A DNA stretch of 64,000 nucleotides. Source: Rikenellaceae bacterium. GTDB lineage: Bacteria; Bacteroidota; Bacteroidia; Bacteroidales; Rikenellaceae. Location: assembly GCA_020860245.1 (NCBI GenBank), contig JAJBUQ010000008.1, positions 20,909 through 84,908 on the forward strand, written 5' to 3'. This document shows positions 8,012 through 17,152 of this stretch, piece by piece. The notes beneath the pieces were generated by a model that saw nothing but the letters and a program-made list of their open reading frames with translations, did no database searches and was not told the DNA's origin. Numbering within the stretch: position 1 is the stretch's first letter; every line of letters begins with the position of its first letter. Both the position numbers and the translations under genes were made by a program.

Positions 8012-9556
8012 ATGAACAAAGAAATGAAAATCGAAATAATGGATACCACTCTCCGCGACGGCGAACAGACCTCCGGAGTATCGTTCGCCGTAGAGGAGAA
8101 GCTCAGCATAGCTTCTCTTCTTCTGGAAGAGATAAACGTGGACCGTATAGAGATCGCTTCGACAAGAGTCTCCGACGGAGAGTTCGAAGCGGTCAAGCGC
8201 GTAGCGCAATGGGCTGCCAAACGGGGCCATATCGACAAGGTAGAGGTTCTCGGATTCGTGGACGGCAAAGTGTCGCTCAACTGGATCAAAGATGCTGGAT
8301 GCCGTGTTATCAATCTTCTTTGCAAGGGCTCGCTTAACCACGTGACGCACCAGCTCCGCAAGACTCCGGAGCAACATACTGCGGATATTAAGGAGGTGAT
8401 AGCCAACGCCGTACGGATGAACATCGACGTGAATATATATCTGGAAGATTGGTCTAACGGAATGAGGGATTCCCAGGACTATATTCTATTCATGGTCGAT
8501 TCCCTTAAGGATCAACCCGTTAAACGGTTCATGCTTCCGGATACGCTCGGAGTGCTCGATCCTCAGCAGACATACGATTACTGCAAAACAATGACGGACA
8601 AATATCCCGAACTGCGCTTCGACTTCCATCCGCATAACGATTACGATCTGGCTGTCGCGAATATAGAATTCGCAGTTAAGGCCGGCGTACAGGGGGTGCA
8701 CGTAACCGTGAACGGTCTGGGGGAACGCGCGGGCAATGCTCCGTTATCGAGCGTTCTCGCGGTACTACACGACAAACTCGGAGTTAAAACTTCATTGAAA
8801 GAGAAGAATATCAACCACATAAGCCGTGTCGTAGAATCGTACTCCGGCATCCGAATTCCGGCAAATAAGCCCATTATCGGTTCCAATGTCTTCACGCAGA
8901 CGGCAGGCATACACGCGGACGGCGACAGCAAGAAGAACCTGTATTATAACGAGCTGCTTCCGGAACGCTTCGGACGTACGCGCGAATATGCCCTCGGCAA
9001 AACCTCAGGCAAAGCGAATATCCGCAAAAATCTGGAGGCTCTCGGCATCGAGCTCGACGATGAATCTATGATAAAGGTAACACAGCGCATAATCGAACTT
9101 GGGGACCGTAAGGAGATAGTTACACAAGACGATCTACCTTATATAATATCCGACGTTTTGAAGAGCGATCTGGCGAGCGACAGGATAAAGGTTCTGAATT
9201 TCGCTCTCTCGCTCGCCCACGACCTCAAACCGGTGGCTGCGGTGAAGATCGAGATCAACGGCAAACAATTCGAAGAGAGCAGCAGCGGACTCGGACAGTA
9301 CGATGCATTCATGGGAGCGTTGAAAAAAATTTACAGCAAACATCTAAAACGCGAATTCCCCGTGCTGACAAGTTATTCGGTGGATATTCCCCCGGGGGGG
9401 CATACCGATGCTCTCGTACAGACAGTCATATCGTGGGACTATCGCGGCGAAGAAATTAAAACCCGCGGACTGGACGCGGATCAGTCGGTAGCGGCTATTA
9501 AAGCGACTGTGAAGATGCTCAACAAACTCGAAGATATGGAAACTGACGGTAAATAA
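8012..9556 (+). CDS. Isopropylmalate/citramalate synthase family protein
   Basis: A 2-isopropylmalate synthase superfamily (HMGL-like) enzyme of about 514 residues. It condenses acetyl-CoA with a 2-oxo acid; the exact acid (pyruvate, 2-oxoisovalerate or another) is not decided. The catalytic barrel begins with EIMDTTLRDGEQTSGVSF, contains the metal-binding HPHND segment and the signature VTVNGLGERAGNAPL, and continues to FTQTAGIHADG. The C-terminal third has the LeuA-type allosteric fold with SGLGQYDAFMGAL and SYSVDIPPGGHTDALVQ. A longer frame starts with TTG at 7985; I chose the ATG at 8012, and one at 8024 is also possible. No leuB, leuC or leuD is adjacent, so pathway assignment is open. 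Confidence 0.85.
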   Translation: MNKEMKIEIMDTTLRDGEQTSGVSFAVEEKLSIASLLLEEINVDRIEIASTRVSDGEFEAVKRVAQWAAKRGHIDKVEVLGFVDGKVSLNWIKDAGCRVINLLCKGSLNHVTHQLRKTPEQHTADIKEVIANAVRMNIDVNIYLEDWSNGMRDSQDYILFMVDSLKDQPVKRFMLPDTLGVLDPQQTYDYCKTMTDKYPELRFDFHPHNDYDLAVANIEFAVKAGVQGVHVTVNGLGERAGNAPLSSVLAVLHDKLGVKTSLKEKNINHISRVVESYSGIRIPANKPIIGSNVFTQTAGIHADGDSKKNLYYNELLPERFGRTREYALGKTSGKANIRKNLEALGIELDDESMIKVTQRIIELGDRKEIVTQDDLPYIISDVLKSDLASDRIKVLNFALSLAHDLKPVAAVKIEINGKQFEESSSGLGQYDAFMGALKKIYSKHLKREFPVLTSYSVDIPPGGHTDALVQTVISWDYRGEEIKTRGLDADQSVAAIKATVKMLNKLEDMETDGK

Positions 9557-9633
9557 ACCGTTTTATCGAATTCATTGGCAGAATATTTGATTCCCTGTAC
9601 AGTAACATAATATTAATCTTAAAACGTACTGTT

Positions 9634-10209
9634 ATGAAACATGAAATGCCGCCACTTAAATATAGTGAAGACGCCCTTGCACCGAAGATGAGCGCAGAGA
9701 CCCTCGAATACCACCACGGCAAACACGAGCAGACCTATTTCAACACCATGAACACCCTTATCGAGGGTACGGAATACGAAGGCATGAGCCTCGAGGATAT
9801 TGTAAAAAAATCCGACGGCAAGCTATTCAATAATGCTTCGCAGGCGTGGAACCACGTATTCTTCTTCGACCAGTTCTCCGCGAACCCCAAAACGGAGCCA
9901 TCGGGAAGTCTTGCAGAAGCGATAAACCGGTCGTTCGGATCGTTCGATGACTTCAGGAAGCAGTTTACGGACGCGGGAACCACACTATTCGGTTCAGGCT
10001 GGGTATGGTTCTACATGGAGGGCGACGGCAGTTTGAAGATATCGCAGGAATCCAATGCGGGCAATCCCCTTAAACATGGCTATCAGCCTGTGATGACATG
10101 CGATGTCTGGGAGCACGCCTATTATATCGATTACCGCAACAAACGTCCGGATTACCTGGAGGCATTCTGGAAGATACTGGACTGGTCAGTAATCAAATCG
10201 AGGTATTAG
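9634..10209 (+). CDS. sodB: Iron-type superoxide dismutase
   Basis: This 191-residue Fe/Mn superoxide dismutase converts superoxide to hydrogen peroxide and oxygen in the cytoplasm. The four metal ligands are visible: His27 in EYHHGKHEQTY, His74 in WNHVFFF, and Asp157 and His161 in DVWEHAYYIDY. The active-site glutamine lies in the N-terminal half (Gln70 of FNNASQAWNH), the Fe-enzyme arrangement; Mn enzymes normally supply it from the C-terminal domain. Bacteroides enzymes of this type can be cambialistic. It stands alone on the plus strand and shares a bidirectional terminator with the convergent GNAT gene. Confidence 0.95.
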   Translation: MKHEMPPLKYSEDALAPKMSAETLEYHHGKHEQTYFNTMNTLIEGTEYEGMSLEDIVKKSDGKLFNNASQAWNHVFFFDQFSANPKTEPSGSLAEAINRSFGSFDDFRKQFTDAGTTLFGSGWVWFYMEGDGSLKISQESNAGNPLKHGYQPVMTCDVWEHAYYIDYRNKRPDYLEAFWKILDWSVIKSRY

Positions 10210-10229
10210 AACTCAGGCGACATACCAAC

Positions 10230-10269
10230 AATAATAAAAGAGGCTATGGTTTTAGCCTCTTTTATTATT
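10230..10269. terminator. Bidirectional rho-independent terminator, sodB / GNAT gene
   Basis: Perfect 17-base arms (10230-10246 and 10253-10269) flank a six-base loop. The core is AGAGGCTA/TAGCCTCT with A-rich and T-rich outer ends, so it works on both strands. It overlaps the stop codon of the minus-strand GNAT gene (10265-10267). Confidence 0.85.
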
Positions 10270-11458
10270 TTCTCTTCTTCTCACGCCCTAACTTCGGAGC
10301 GCGGGTAAATTCCTTCTCACGATCGAACAGATAACGGTAAGTCACATGCGTCTTATGCCTGGAGGCACGCACGTAGGATTCCACCATGCGCATCATAACC
10401 GGATTAAAATCTCCTATCCACGCAAGCTCTAACGATTTATAGCCCACATTTTCCACAACCTGTTCGAACTTGCGGATCATTCCCCCTTCTATACCCTTGC
10501 CTTGAAATTCCGGCACCACTCCGAAGATTATTCCGAATATGCGATCCGCCTTCTTTCGGAATTTGAGGTCGATCATAAACCTTATCTTCTCCTTCCATCC
10601 GAATTTACCGTTGAATTTACCGATAATGCGGTTGAGGTCCGGAACCATTATAAAGAATCCTATCGGCTGCTCCTCATAGTAAGCAAAATATAATAACTTC
10701 CTGTCAATTATCGGTTTCATTTTTCGGAACAGCTGCCGTGCATGTTCGCTGTCGATAGGTTTGACGCCTGTAAATTTTGCCCATCCCTTATTGTATATGG
10801 TGCGGAAGTCTTCGGCATACTCGCTCAATTCCTTATCCTTAGCGTAACCGAACCGGTATCCCGGAGTATCGAATAATCGCTCCGCCTTCTCCACCACGGC
10901 AGGATTAAGATCCCCTACCGTCAATTGCCTCGAATAGGTATACTGATTAAAATAATTTTGGAACCCGTAATTCTCGAATAATTCCTTATAGTAGGGGAAA
11001 TTATACGGATTACAGTACAGAGGCTGAGTAAATCCCTCTACAAGAACCCCCCACCAGTCGCTGCGGTCCCCGAAGTTTATCGGTCCGTCCATCGCCTCCA
11101 TGCCTTTAGATTGGAGCCAGTATTTTGCCACGTCGAACAATATGTCCGCAACCTCCTGATCGTTGATACATTCGAAGAATCCGCACCCTCCGATAGGTTG
11201 TTCGTTAGAGGCTGCGAGTTCTTTGTTGTAGAACGCTGCGATCCTTCCGGCCAGTTCGTTTTTTTCGTTCTTAAGGATCCACCGTACGGCTTCACCTCCA
11301 TTGAACAGTTCGTTACGGGCGGGATCGAAAACCTTCTCTATGTCGTCATCCAACGGGCATACCCAATTGGGGTCTGCGCGGTATAATTTTTTCGGGAGAG
11401 CAAGAAATTCTCTTCGCTGCTTCCCCGTTTTAACCTCTTCGAGTTTATATTTTGCCAT
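10265..11458 (-). CDS. GNAT-fold protein of unknown substrate
   Basis: A protein of about 397 residues starting MAKYKLEEVKTGKQRREFLA. Its C-terminal half resembles a GNAT acetyltransferase: GIIFGVVPEFQGKGIEGGMI has the Q/R-x-x-G-x-G/A acetyl-CoA loop character. The N-terminal half contains DRSDWWGVLVEGF and is typical of a large uncharacterised family common in Bacteroidota and Proteobacteria. The acceptor is unknown. The frame extends to a GTG at 11491, but the ATG at 11458 is preferred because conserved sequence begins there. It converges on sodB. Family placement is moderately certain, function is not. Confidence 0.78.
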   Translation of the reverse strand: MAKYKLEEVKTGKQRREFLALPKKLYRADPNWVCPLDDDIEKVFDPARNELFNGGEAVRWILKNEKNELAGRIAAFYNKELAASNEQPIGGCGFFECINDQEVADILFDVAKYWLQSKGMEAMDGPINFGDRSDWWGVLVEGFTQPLYCNPYNFPYYKELFENYGFQNYFNQYTYSRQLTVGDLNPAVVEKAERLFDTPGYRFGYAKDKELSEYAEDFRTIYNKGWAKFTGVKPIDSEHARQLFRKMKPIIDRKLLYFAYYEEQPIGFFIMVPDLNRIIGKFNGKFGWKEKIRFMIDLKFRKKADRIFGIIFGVVPEFQGKGIEGGMIRKFEQVVENVGYKSLELAWIGDFNPVMMRMVESYVRASRHKTHVTYRYLFDREKEFTRAPKLGREKKRK

Positions 11459-11588
11459 AAGAGTTATATTTTTATAGAATTTAGAGTGCACCCCGGTAAT
11501 TCAACCGAGTTAAATTGCGATCTTTTTTATACTAAAATGCGTACCGGCAAACAATTCTGGCTTGCTCTCGGCATTCACAATATTTAAA

Positions 11589-11596
11589 CAAAAATA
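11589..11596 (-). promoter_or_regulatory. Possible -7 element for the GNAT gene
   Basis: The minus strand reads TATTTTTG, matching TAnnTTTG. It lies about 130 bases upstream of the start and would give a long leader, so support is weak. Confidence 0.3.
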
Positions 11597-11650
11597 GATA
11601 AAGTTGGAATATTTTGTGATATTTGTATTAAATTATCCTAAAAAACGGCC

Positions 11651-14629
11651 ATGCCTCACATATATCTTGAAAAAGTCCACGATTTCGAGTCGATAAACTA
11701 CGGCAATCTTATGCAGAAGCGCATAAGGAAGGTTCTTCTGATATGCAGCAGCTACGACGCATTCATTCTCGAAGAAGACGGACGGATCGATTCCCAGATC
11801 AACAGAGAATATCTCGACATGAACCTCAGCAACCCTCCTTCGTTTATGAAGGTCTCTTCGGCAGAGGAAGCCATGGAGATATTAAAAACCGACGACTCGT
11901 TCGATTTTATCCTGACGATGTATGACATCGGAGAAATAGACGTGTTCACCTTCACACGCTTGGTCAAAGAGAGATATCCGGGTATACCTACCGTATTACT
12001 CTCGAATTATTCAAAGGAGATCAGCAGACGAATACAGGATGAAGACAAATCCTCATTGGACTATATCTTCTTCTGGCACGGCAATGTAGACCTCATAATG
12101 GCAATAATCAAACTTATCGAGGATAGGATGAATGCGGATCGTGATATTCTGGAGGTCGGAGTGCAGAGTATTCTTCTGGTAGAGGATAACATAAGGTATT
12201 ACTCCACTTATCTGCCCGCAATATATAAATTGGTACTCCTGCAGTCGAGTGAATTTTTAAGCGAAGCCCTCAACGAGCAACAGCAGGTACTGAGCAAGCG
12301 CGCGCGCCCTAAGATACTATTCGCGACTAATTATAACGATGCGGTAGGTCTATATGAGAGATATAAGGATAATCTTCTCGGAGTTATCTCCGACGTAGGA
12401 TTCGTAATCGACAAACGGGACCCCAGCGAGAACGAGAAGTTCGACGCGGGGATTGACCTGTGCAAGCTGATAAAAAAAGATAAACCGCTGATGCCGTTCT
12501 TACTGCAATCGTCGCAGGAGAGTATGCGCGAGACTGCGAAGGAACTCGGAGTGGACTTTATCGTTAAATACTCCAAGAATCTCCTCGAAGAGCTCTCCGG
12601 ATATATCAACAGGGAATTCTACTTCGGAGACTTCGTCTTCAAGAATCCCGACACAGGGCGCGAGATCGGAAGAGCAAGCAATCTCAGGGAATTTCAGGAT
12701 ATGCTCGCAGTTGTTCCTGATAATGTACTCATGTACCATTCGTCGCAGAACCACATGTCAAAGTGGCTCTTCGCATGCGGCTTATTTTCGATCGCACGTA
12801 AGATAGAGGCTCTCGACTGCAAGGACTTCTCCTCACCGGAAGAGATTCGAACAACTTTAATCCGCGCGATTATGGACTTCCGCAGTGCTTCCGGACAAGG
12901 CGTTGTGGCGAAGTTCGACCAAGATATATACGACGAATATATCTGGTTCGCACGAATGGGTGAAGGATCGCTGGGGGGTAAGGCACGCGGACTCGCCTTC
13001 ATCAACAGCATGATCCACAGATTCAATTTATACGATAAATACGATACCGTAAGAATACTGATCCCTCGCACAGTGGTTGTCGCAACGGATTACTTCGACG
13101 ACTTCATCGCGGAGAACGGATTGCAGTACGTGATAAATTCCGATCTCTCGGACGACGAATTACTCTCTGAATTCGTAAGTTCGCGACTGCCGGAAAAATT
13201 AGTGGACGACCTTCGGATATTTATACGGACGGCAAGGCGTCCGTTGGCCATACGTTCAAGCTCCAAACTGGAAGATTCGCATTACCAGCCGTTTGCAGGG
13301 ATTTATTCCACTTATATGATCCCTCTTACCGAGAATGAGGATCAGATGCTGAGGCTCGTAGGCAAGGCGATAAAGAGCGTATACGCTTCGGTGTTCTTCT
13401 CTGCAAGCCGCGCCTACATAACCGCGACCTCCAATCTTCTGTCGGACGAGAAGATGGCAGTGGTAATACAGGAGGTTTGCGGAACGGAAGATCAAGGATA
13501 CTTCTTCCCAACCATATCGGGTGTGGCAAGGTCTCTTAATTTTTACCCCATCGGCGATGAGAAGCCTGAAGACGGAATAGCAAATATCGCCATAGGATTG
13601 GGTAAGTTAGTCGTCGAAGGAGGAATAACTCTGCGGTTCTCGCCCCGGTATCCGAAGAACCTGCTACAATTGTCATCTACGGAATCGACCCTCCGCGAGA
13701 CGCAGCGAGAGATGTATGTACTGAGCCTCAAACCGGAGGAATTCAAGACCTCTATCGACGACGCGGTCAATCTGAAAAAAATAGAGATTTGGAAGGCCGG
13801 CCACTTCCGCAACATGAAGTACGTATCGTCCACATACGACATGCAGTATAATCAAATATCCGACAGCAATCTCTCGGAAGGGCGCAAAATCGTAACATTC
13901 GCGCAGATCCTCAAATACGATTCGTTCCCTCTCGCGGAGATTCTCTCGGAACTTCTCACGATGGGACAGGAGGAGATGAAGAGTCCTGTGGAGATAGAGT
14001 TCGCCATAAATATGGACGTACCCTACGGGCAGGAGCGCGTATTTAATATTCTGCAGATACGTCCAATAGTCGAGAGTTCGGGCACCGGGTCGATAAACTG
14101 GGACGATATCGATGAAAAAAAATCGATAATTTACGCTAAGTCCGCACTCGGATTGGGGCTTATCGAGGATGTGTCGGATATAATATATGTCAAACCGGAA
14201 GTTTTCGACTCCGTGAATACGCAGGTTATCGCGGAGGAATTGAACATACTCAATACTAAAATGAGGGACAGGAACGAGAATTACATTCTCATAGGACCTG
14301 GCAGATGGGGTTCAAGCGATCCGTGGCTCGGTATCCCTGTAAAATGGAGTCAGATATCGGAGGCTAGAGTAATCGTCGAGAGCGGATTGGAGAACTTCCA
14401 TGTGGAACCCAGTCAGGGAACCCATTTTTTCCAGAATCTTACGTCGTTCGGGGTCGGATACATGACGTTGAATCCGTTCCTCGGGGACGGAATTTACGAT
14501 GTGGCCAAGCTAAACGCCATGGATGCTGTCGAAGAGACCGGGTTCATTCGGCATGTTAAATTCGACCGTCCATTATATATTTACATCGACGGCAGGAACA
14601 GCAAGGGAATAATAGTTGAAGATGAGTAA
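11651..14629 (+). CDS. Twin receiver-domain protein fused to a PEP/pyruvate-binding (PPDK_N) domain
   Basis: The 992-residue protein has three parts. Residues about 25-145 form a receiver-like domain with a degenerate phosphorylation site (M90 where Asp is expected, in FDFILTMYD). Residues about 172-320 form a second receiver with intact residues: VEDN (177-180), Asp248 in ISDVGF, Ser287-288 and Lys306. From about 430 onward is an ATP-grasp PPDK_N-like domain with GSLGGKARGLAFI and AIRSSSKLEDS. The swivelling phosphohistidine domain and PEP-binding TIM barrel of PEP synthase and PPDK are absent, so it cannot catalyse the full reaction. It may be a signal-controlled nucleotide-dependent enzyme or regulator; the function is not established. 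It is transcribed alone, 46 bases before ftsY. Confidence 0.8.
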   Translation: MPHIYLEKVHDFESINYGNLMQKRIRKVLLICSSYDAFILEEDGRIDSQINREYLDMNLSNPPSFMKVSSAEEAMEILKTDDSFDFILTMYDIGEIDVFTFTRLVKERYPGIPTVLLSNYSKEISRRIQDEDKSSLDYIFFWHGNVDLIMAIIKLIEDRMNADRDILEVGVQSILLVEDNIRYYSTYLPAIYKLVLLQSSEFLSEALNEQQQVLSKRARPKILFATNYNDAVGLYERYKDNLLGVISDVGFVIDKRDPSENEKFDAGIDLCKLIKKDKPLMPFLLQSSQESMRETAKELGVDFIVKYSKNLLEELSGYINREFYFGDFVFKNPDTGREIGRASNLREFQDMLAVVPDNVLMYHSSQNHMSKWLFACGLFSIARKIEALDCKDFSSPEEIRTTLIRAIMDFRSASGQGVVAKFDQDIYDEYIWFARMGEGSLGGKARGLAFINSMIHRFNLYDKYDTVRILIPRTVVVATDYFDDFIAENGLQYVINSDLSDDELLSEFVSSRLPEKLVDDLRIFIRTARRPLAIRSSSKLEDSHYQPFAGIYSTYMIPLTENEDQMLRLVGKAIKSVYASVFFSASRAYITATSNLLSDEKMAVVIQEVCGTEDQGYFFPTISGVARSLNFYPIGDEKPEDGIANIAIGLGKLVVEGGITLRFSPRYPKNLLQLSSTESTLRETQREMYVLSLKPEEFKTSIDDAVNLKKIEIWKAGHFRNMKYVSSTYDMQYNQISDSNLSEGRKIVTFAQILKYDSFPLAEILSELLTMGQEEMKSPVEIEFAINMDVPYGQERVFNILQIRPIVESSGTGSINWDDIDEKKSIIYAKSALGLGLIEDVSDIIYVKPEVFDSVNTQVIAEELNILNTKMRDRNENYILIGPGRWGSSDPWLGIPVKWSQISEARVIVESGLENFHVEPSQGTHFFQNLTSFGVGYMTLNPFLGDGIYDVAKLNAMDAVEETGFIRHVKFDRPLYIYIDGRNSKGIIVEDE

Positions 14630-14675
14630 TTAATTTTTTATTATAAAACATTAACTTTACGGAAATTATATAAAA

Positions 14676-15638
14676 ATGGGTATATTCGGTTTATTTTCAA
14701 AGAAGCAAAATAAAGAGAACCTGGACAAGGGGCTCGAAAAGACCAAAGAAGGTATCTTCTCGAAGATAGCGCGTGCGGTGGCGGGCAAGTCTAAAGTGGA
14801 CGACGAGGTGCTCGACAATCTGGAAGAGGTACTTATAACTTCAGATGTGGGGGTGGATACTACAATAAAGATAATACAGCGCATAGAGAAGCGCGTAGCG
14901 GAAGACAAATATATGAATACCTCCGAGCTTAACGGCATACTTAAGGAGGAGATATCGTCCCTCCTTGCCGAGAACGAGACCGGAACCACGAGCGATCTCG
15001 GATTCGCATTCGAGAAGAAGAACGGCAATCCGTTCGTCGTGATGGTTGTGGGTGTGAACGGTGTCGGCAAGACCACTACGATAGGTAAGATAGCTGCACA
15101 GCTCACCAAGGCAGGCAAGAGGGTCTACATAGGAGCGGCGGATACATTCCGTGCGGCGGCGATAGATCAGCTGGAGGTGTGGGCCCAACGGGCTGGCGCG
15201 ACAATGGTCAAACAGCAGATGGGGTCAGACCCTGCGTCGGTGGCCTACGACACTCTCAAGTCGGCCAAAGCTAACGATGCGGATGTGGTTCTGATCGATA
15301 CCGCGGGGAGGCTTCACAATAAGGTCGGGCTTATGAACGAGCTCACCAAGATTCGCAACGTAATGCAGAAGATAATCCCGGACGCTCCGCATGAAGTCAT
15401 GCTTGTTCTGGACGGTTCCACCGGACAGAATGCGTTTGAGCAGGCAAAACAATTCACCGCTGCTACACACGTAACTTCGCTCGCGATAACTAAACTCGAC
15501 GGTACCGCCAAAGGAGGAGTAGTGATAGGAATCTCGGACGAATTCAAAATTCCTGTTGTTTATATAGGTGTAGGCGAAGGCATCGATCATTTGCAGGTAT
15601 TCGACAAAAACGAATTCGTGGACAGCCTGTTTGGCTGA
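14676..15638 (+). CDS. ftsY: Signal recognition particle receptor FtsY
   Basis: The SRP receptor GTPase docks ribosome-SRP complexes at the inner membrane for co-translational insertion of membrane proteins. The 320-residue protein has the N domain (about 25-100) and the G domain. Visible motifs are the P-loop GVNGVGKTT (126-134), GAADTFRAAA, DTAGRLHNK and TKLDGTAKGG. The acidic A domain of the E. coli protein is missing; only about 20 basic or amphipathic residues (MGIFGLFSKKQNKENLDKGL) precede the N domain, as is common outside enterobacteria and enough for membrane contact. The next gene starts 33 bases later. Confidence 0.97.
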   Translation: MGIFGLFSKKQNKENLDKGLEKTKEGIFSKIARAVAGKSKVDDEVLDNLEEVLITSDVGVDTTIKIIQRIEKRVAEDKYMNTSELNGILKEEISSLLAENETGTTSDLGFAFEKKNGNPFVVMVVGVNGVGKTTTIGKIAAQLTKAGKRVYIGAADTFRAAAIDQLEVWAQRAGATMVKQQMGSDPASVAYDTLKSAKANDADVVLIDTAGRLHNKVGLMNELTKIRNVMQKIIPDAPHEVMLVLDGSTGQNAFEQAKQFTAATHVTSLAITKLDGTAKGGVVIGISDEFKIPVVYIGVGEGIDHLQVFDKNEFVDSLFG

Positions 15639-15671
15639 GAAGTTCCGGAACTAACTAAAACAAGACTATAA

Positions 15672-17087
15672 ATGAGAAAAATTTACATTTTATTTATTCT
15701 GTCGGTATGCGCAGTATGCCTTAACGCACAGGACGCAAGCCACGCATGGAATAAGATCTATCCGGAGATAGAGAAAAATATATCCGCTCCTGTCTTCCGT
15801 GACGCGGAGTACAGAATAACGGACTTCAATGCTATTCCGAACAATCCGGACCAACTCAATCACATGGCTATTAACACGGCTATCAATACCTGTTCCGAGG
15901 AGGGCGGCGGTAAGGTCGTAATCCCCGCAGGCACATGGCATACTGGTGGAATCGTACTTAAAAGCAACGTAAACCTCCATCTGGAGAACGGAGCTATCCT
16001 GCTGTTTACCACCGATCCACAGTTTTTCCCTTCGGTGCTCACTCGCTGGGAAGGACTCGACTGTTACAACACCCAACCGCTTATATACGCTTATGGCGAG
16101 ACTAACGTTGCAATCACCGGCAAAGGCGTTATCGACGGAGGTGCCTCGCACGAGAATTGGTGGCCCAAATGCGGAGCGGCAAAATTCGGATGGGAAGAGG
16201 GAATGATATCGCAGCGTACCGGACGTCCCAAACTCCTGCGGTGGAGCGAAGACAATGTGCCTATCGAGCAAAGGGTACTGACGATCGAAGACGGAATGCG
16301 CCCGCAGCTGATAAATCTTTACAAATGCGAGAACGTCCTGGTTGAGGAAGTAACTCTGCTACGTTCTCCGTTCTGGGTACTCCATCCGTTGATGTGCGAG
16401 AATGTTATAATCCGCGGAGTGACATTCGAGAACGATGGTCCGAACGGCGACGGATGCGATCCGGAGTCATGTAAGAACGTATTAATCGAGGATTGCTACT
16501 TCGATACCGGAGATGACTGCATCGCGATTAAATCGGGGCGCAACAACGACGGCAGACGCTGGAACATGCCGAGCGAGAATATAATCGTTCGCAATTGTAT
16601 GATGAAGAACGGACACGGAGGCGTGGTTATTGGAAGCGAGATATCCGGAGGTTATAAAAATTTATTCGTAGAGAATTGTAAGATGGACAGCCCTTTGTTG
16701 GACCGCGTTATAAGGATCAAGACCAACACCTGCCGTGGAGGAATAGTTGAGAATATATACGTCCGCAACATAGAGGTCGGGGAATGCAAGGAGGCAGTAT
16801 TGAAGATAAACTTGGTTTACGAATCCAAAGAGGATTGCAACCGCGCCTACCCTCCGACGGTAAGGAATGTATATTTAGAAAATATTACCAGCGGGAAGAG
16901 CAAATACGGGGTACTCATTACCGCGTTGGAAGACGAGGCCAATGTTTATAATATAAACGTAAGCAACTGCGTATTCGACGGTGTCTCAGAGACAGCGTAT
17001 CCGTTAAGAGTAGAGGGACAGACCAAGAATATTAATTTCACGAACCTCAGGATAAACGGTCACGACAGCATGCTTGTGATAAAATAA
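15672..17087 (+). CDS. Secreted GH28 polygalacturonase-type glycosidase
   Basis: A family 28 glycoside hydrolase, a right-handed beta-helix enzyme that hydrolyses galacturonan or related pectic glycosides. A signal peptide (MRKIYILFILSVCAVCLNAQ) directs it to the periplasm or outer membrane. The catalytic set is present: Asp260 in PNGDGCDPES, Asp281-Asp282 in TGDDCIAIKSG, His315 in NGHGGVVIGSE and a following RIKTNTCRGG. At 471 residues it has typical length. No SusC/SusD pair or other pectinase is nearby, so it is not part of a visible polysaccharide-utilisation locus. Exo or endo action and the exact linkage cannot be judged. Confidence 0.9.
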   Translation: MRKIYILFILSVCAVCLNAQDASHAWNKIYPEIEKNISAPVFRDAEYRITDFNAIPNNPDQLNHMAINTAINTCSEEGGGKVVIPAGTWHTGGIVLKSNVNLHLENGAILLFTTDPQFFPSVLTRWEGLDCYNTQPLIYAYGETNVAITGKGVIDGGASHENWWPKCGAAKFGWEEGMISQRTGRPKLLRWSEDNVPIEQRVLTIEDGMRPQLINLYKCENVLVEEVTLLRSPFWVLHPLMCENVIIRGVTFENDGPNGDGCDPESCKNVLIEDCYFDTGDDCIAIKSGRNNDGRRWNMPSENIIVRNCMMKNGHGGVVIGSEISGGYKNLFVENCKMDSPLLDRVIRIKTNTCRGGIVENIYVRNIEVGECKEAVLKINLVYESKEDCNRAYPPTVRNVYLENITSGKSKYGVLITALEDEANVYNINVSNCVFDGVSETAYPLRVEGQTKNINFTNLRINGHDSMLVIK

Positions 17088-17094
17088 CCTGATG

Positions 17095-17147
17095 TCTTCC
17101 AATAAATAGAACCGTACCTGTAAGGTACGGCTCTATTTATTGGAAGA
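17095..17147. terminator. Bidirectional terminator, GH28 / valS
   Basis: Two 24-base arms (17095-17118 and 17124-17147) pair with one mismatch around the loop TGTAA. The stem base is A/T rich and the core is ACCGTACC/GGTACGG. It separates the convergent GH28 and valS genes. Confidence 0.82.
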
Positions 17148-17152
17148 TTCTG

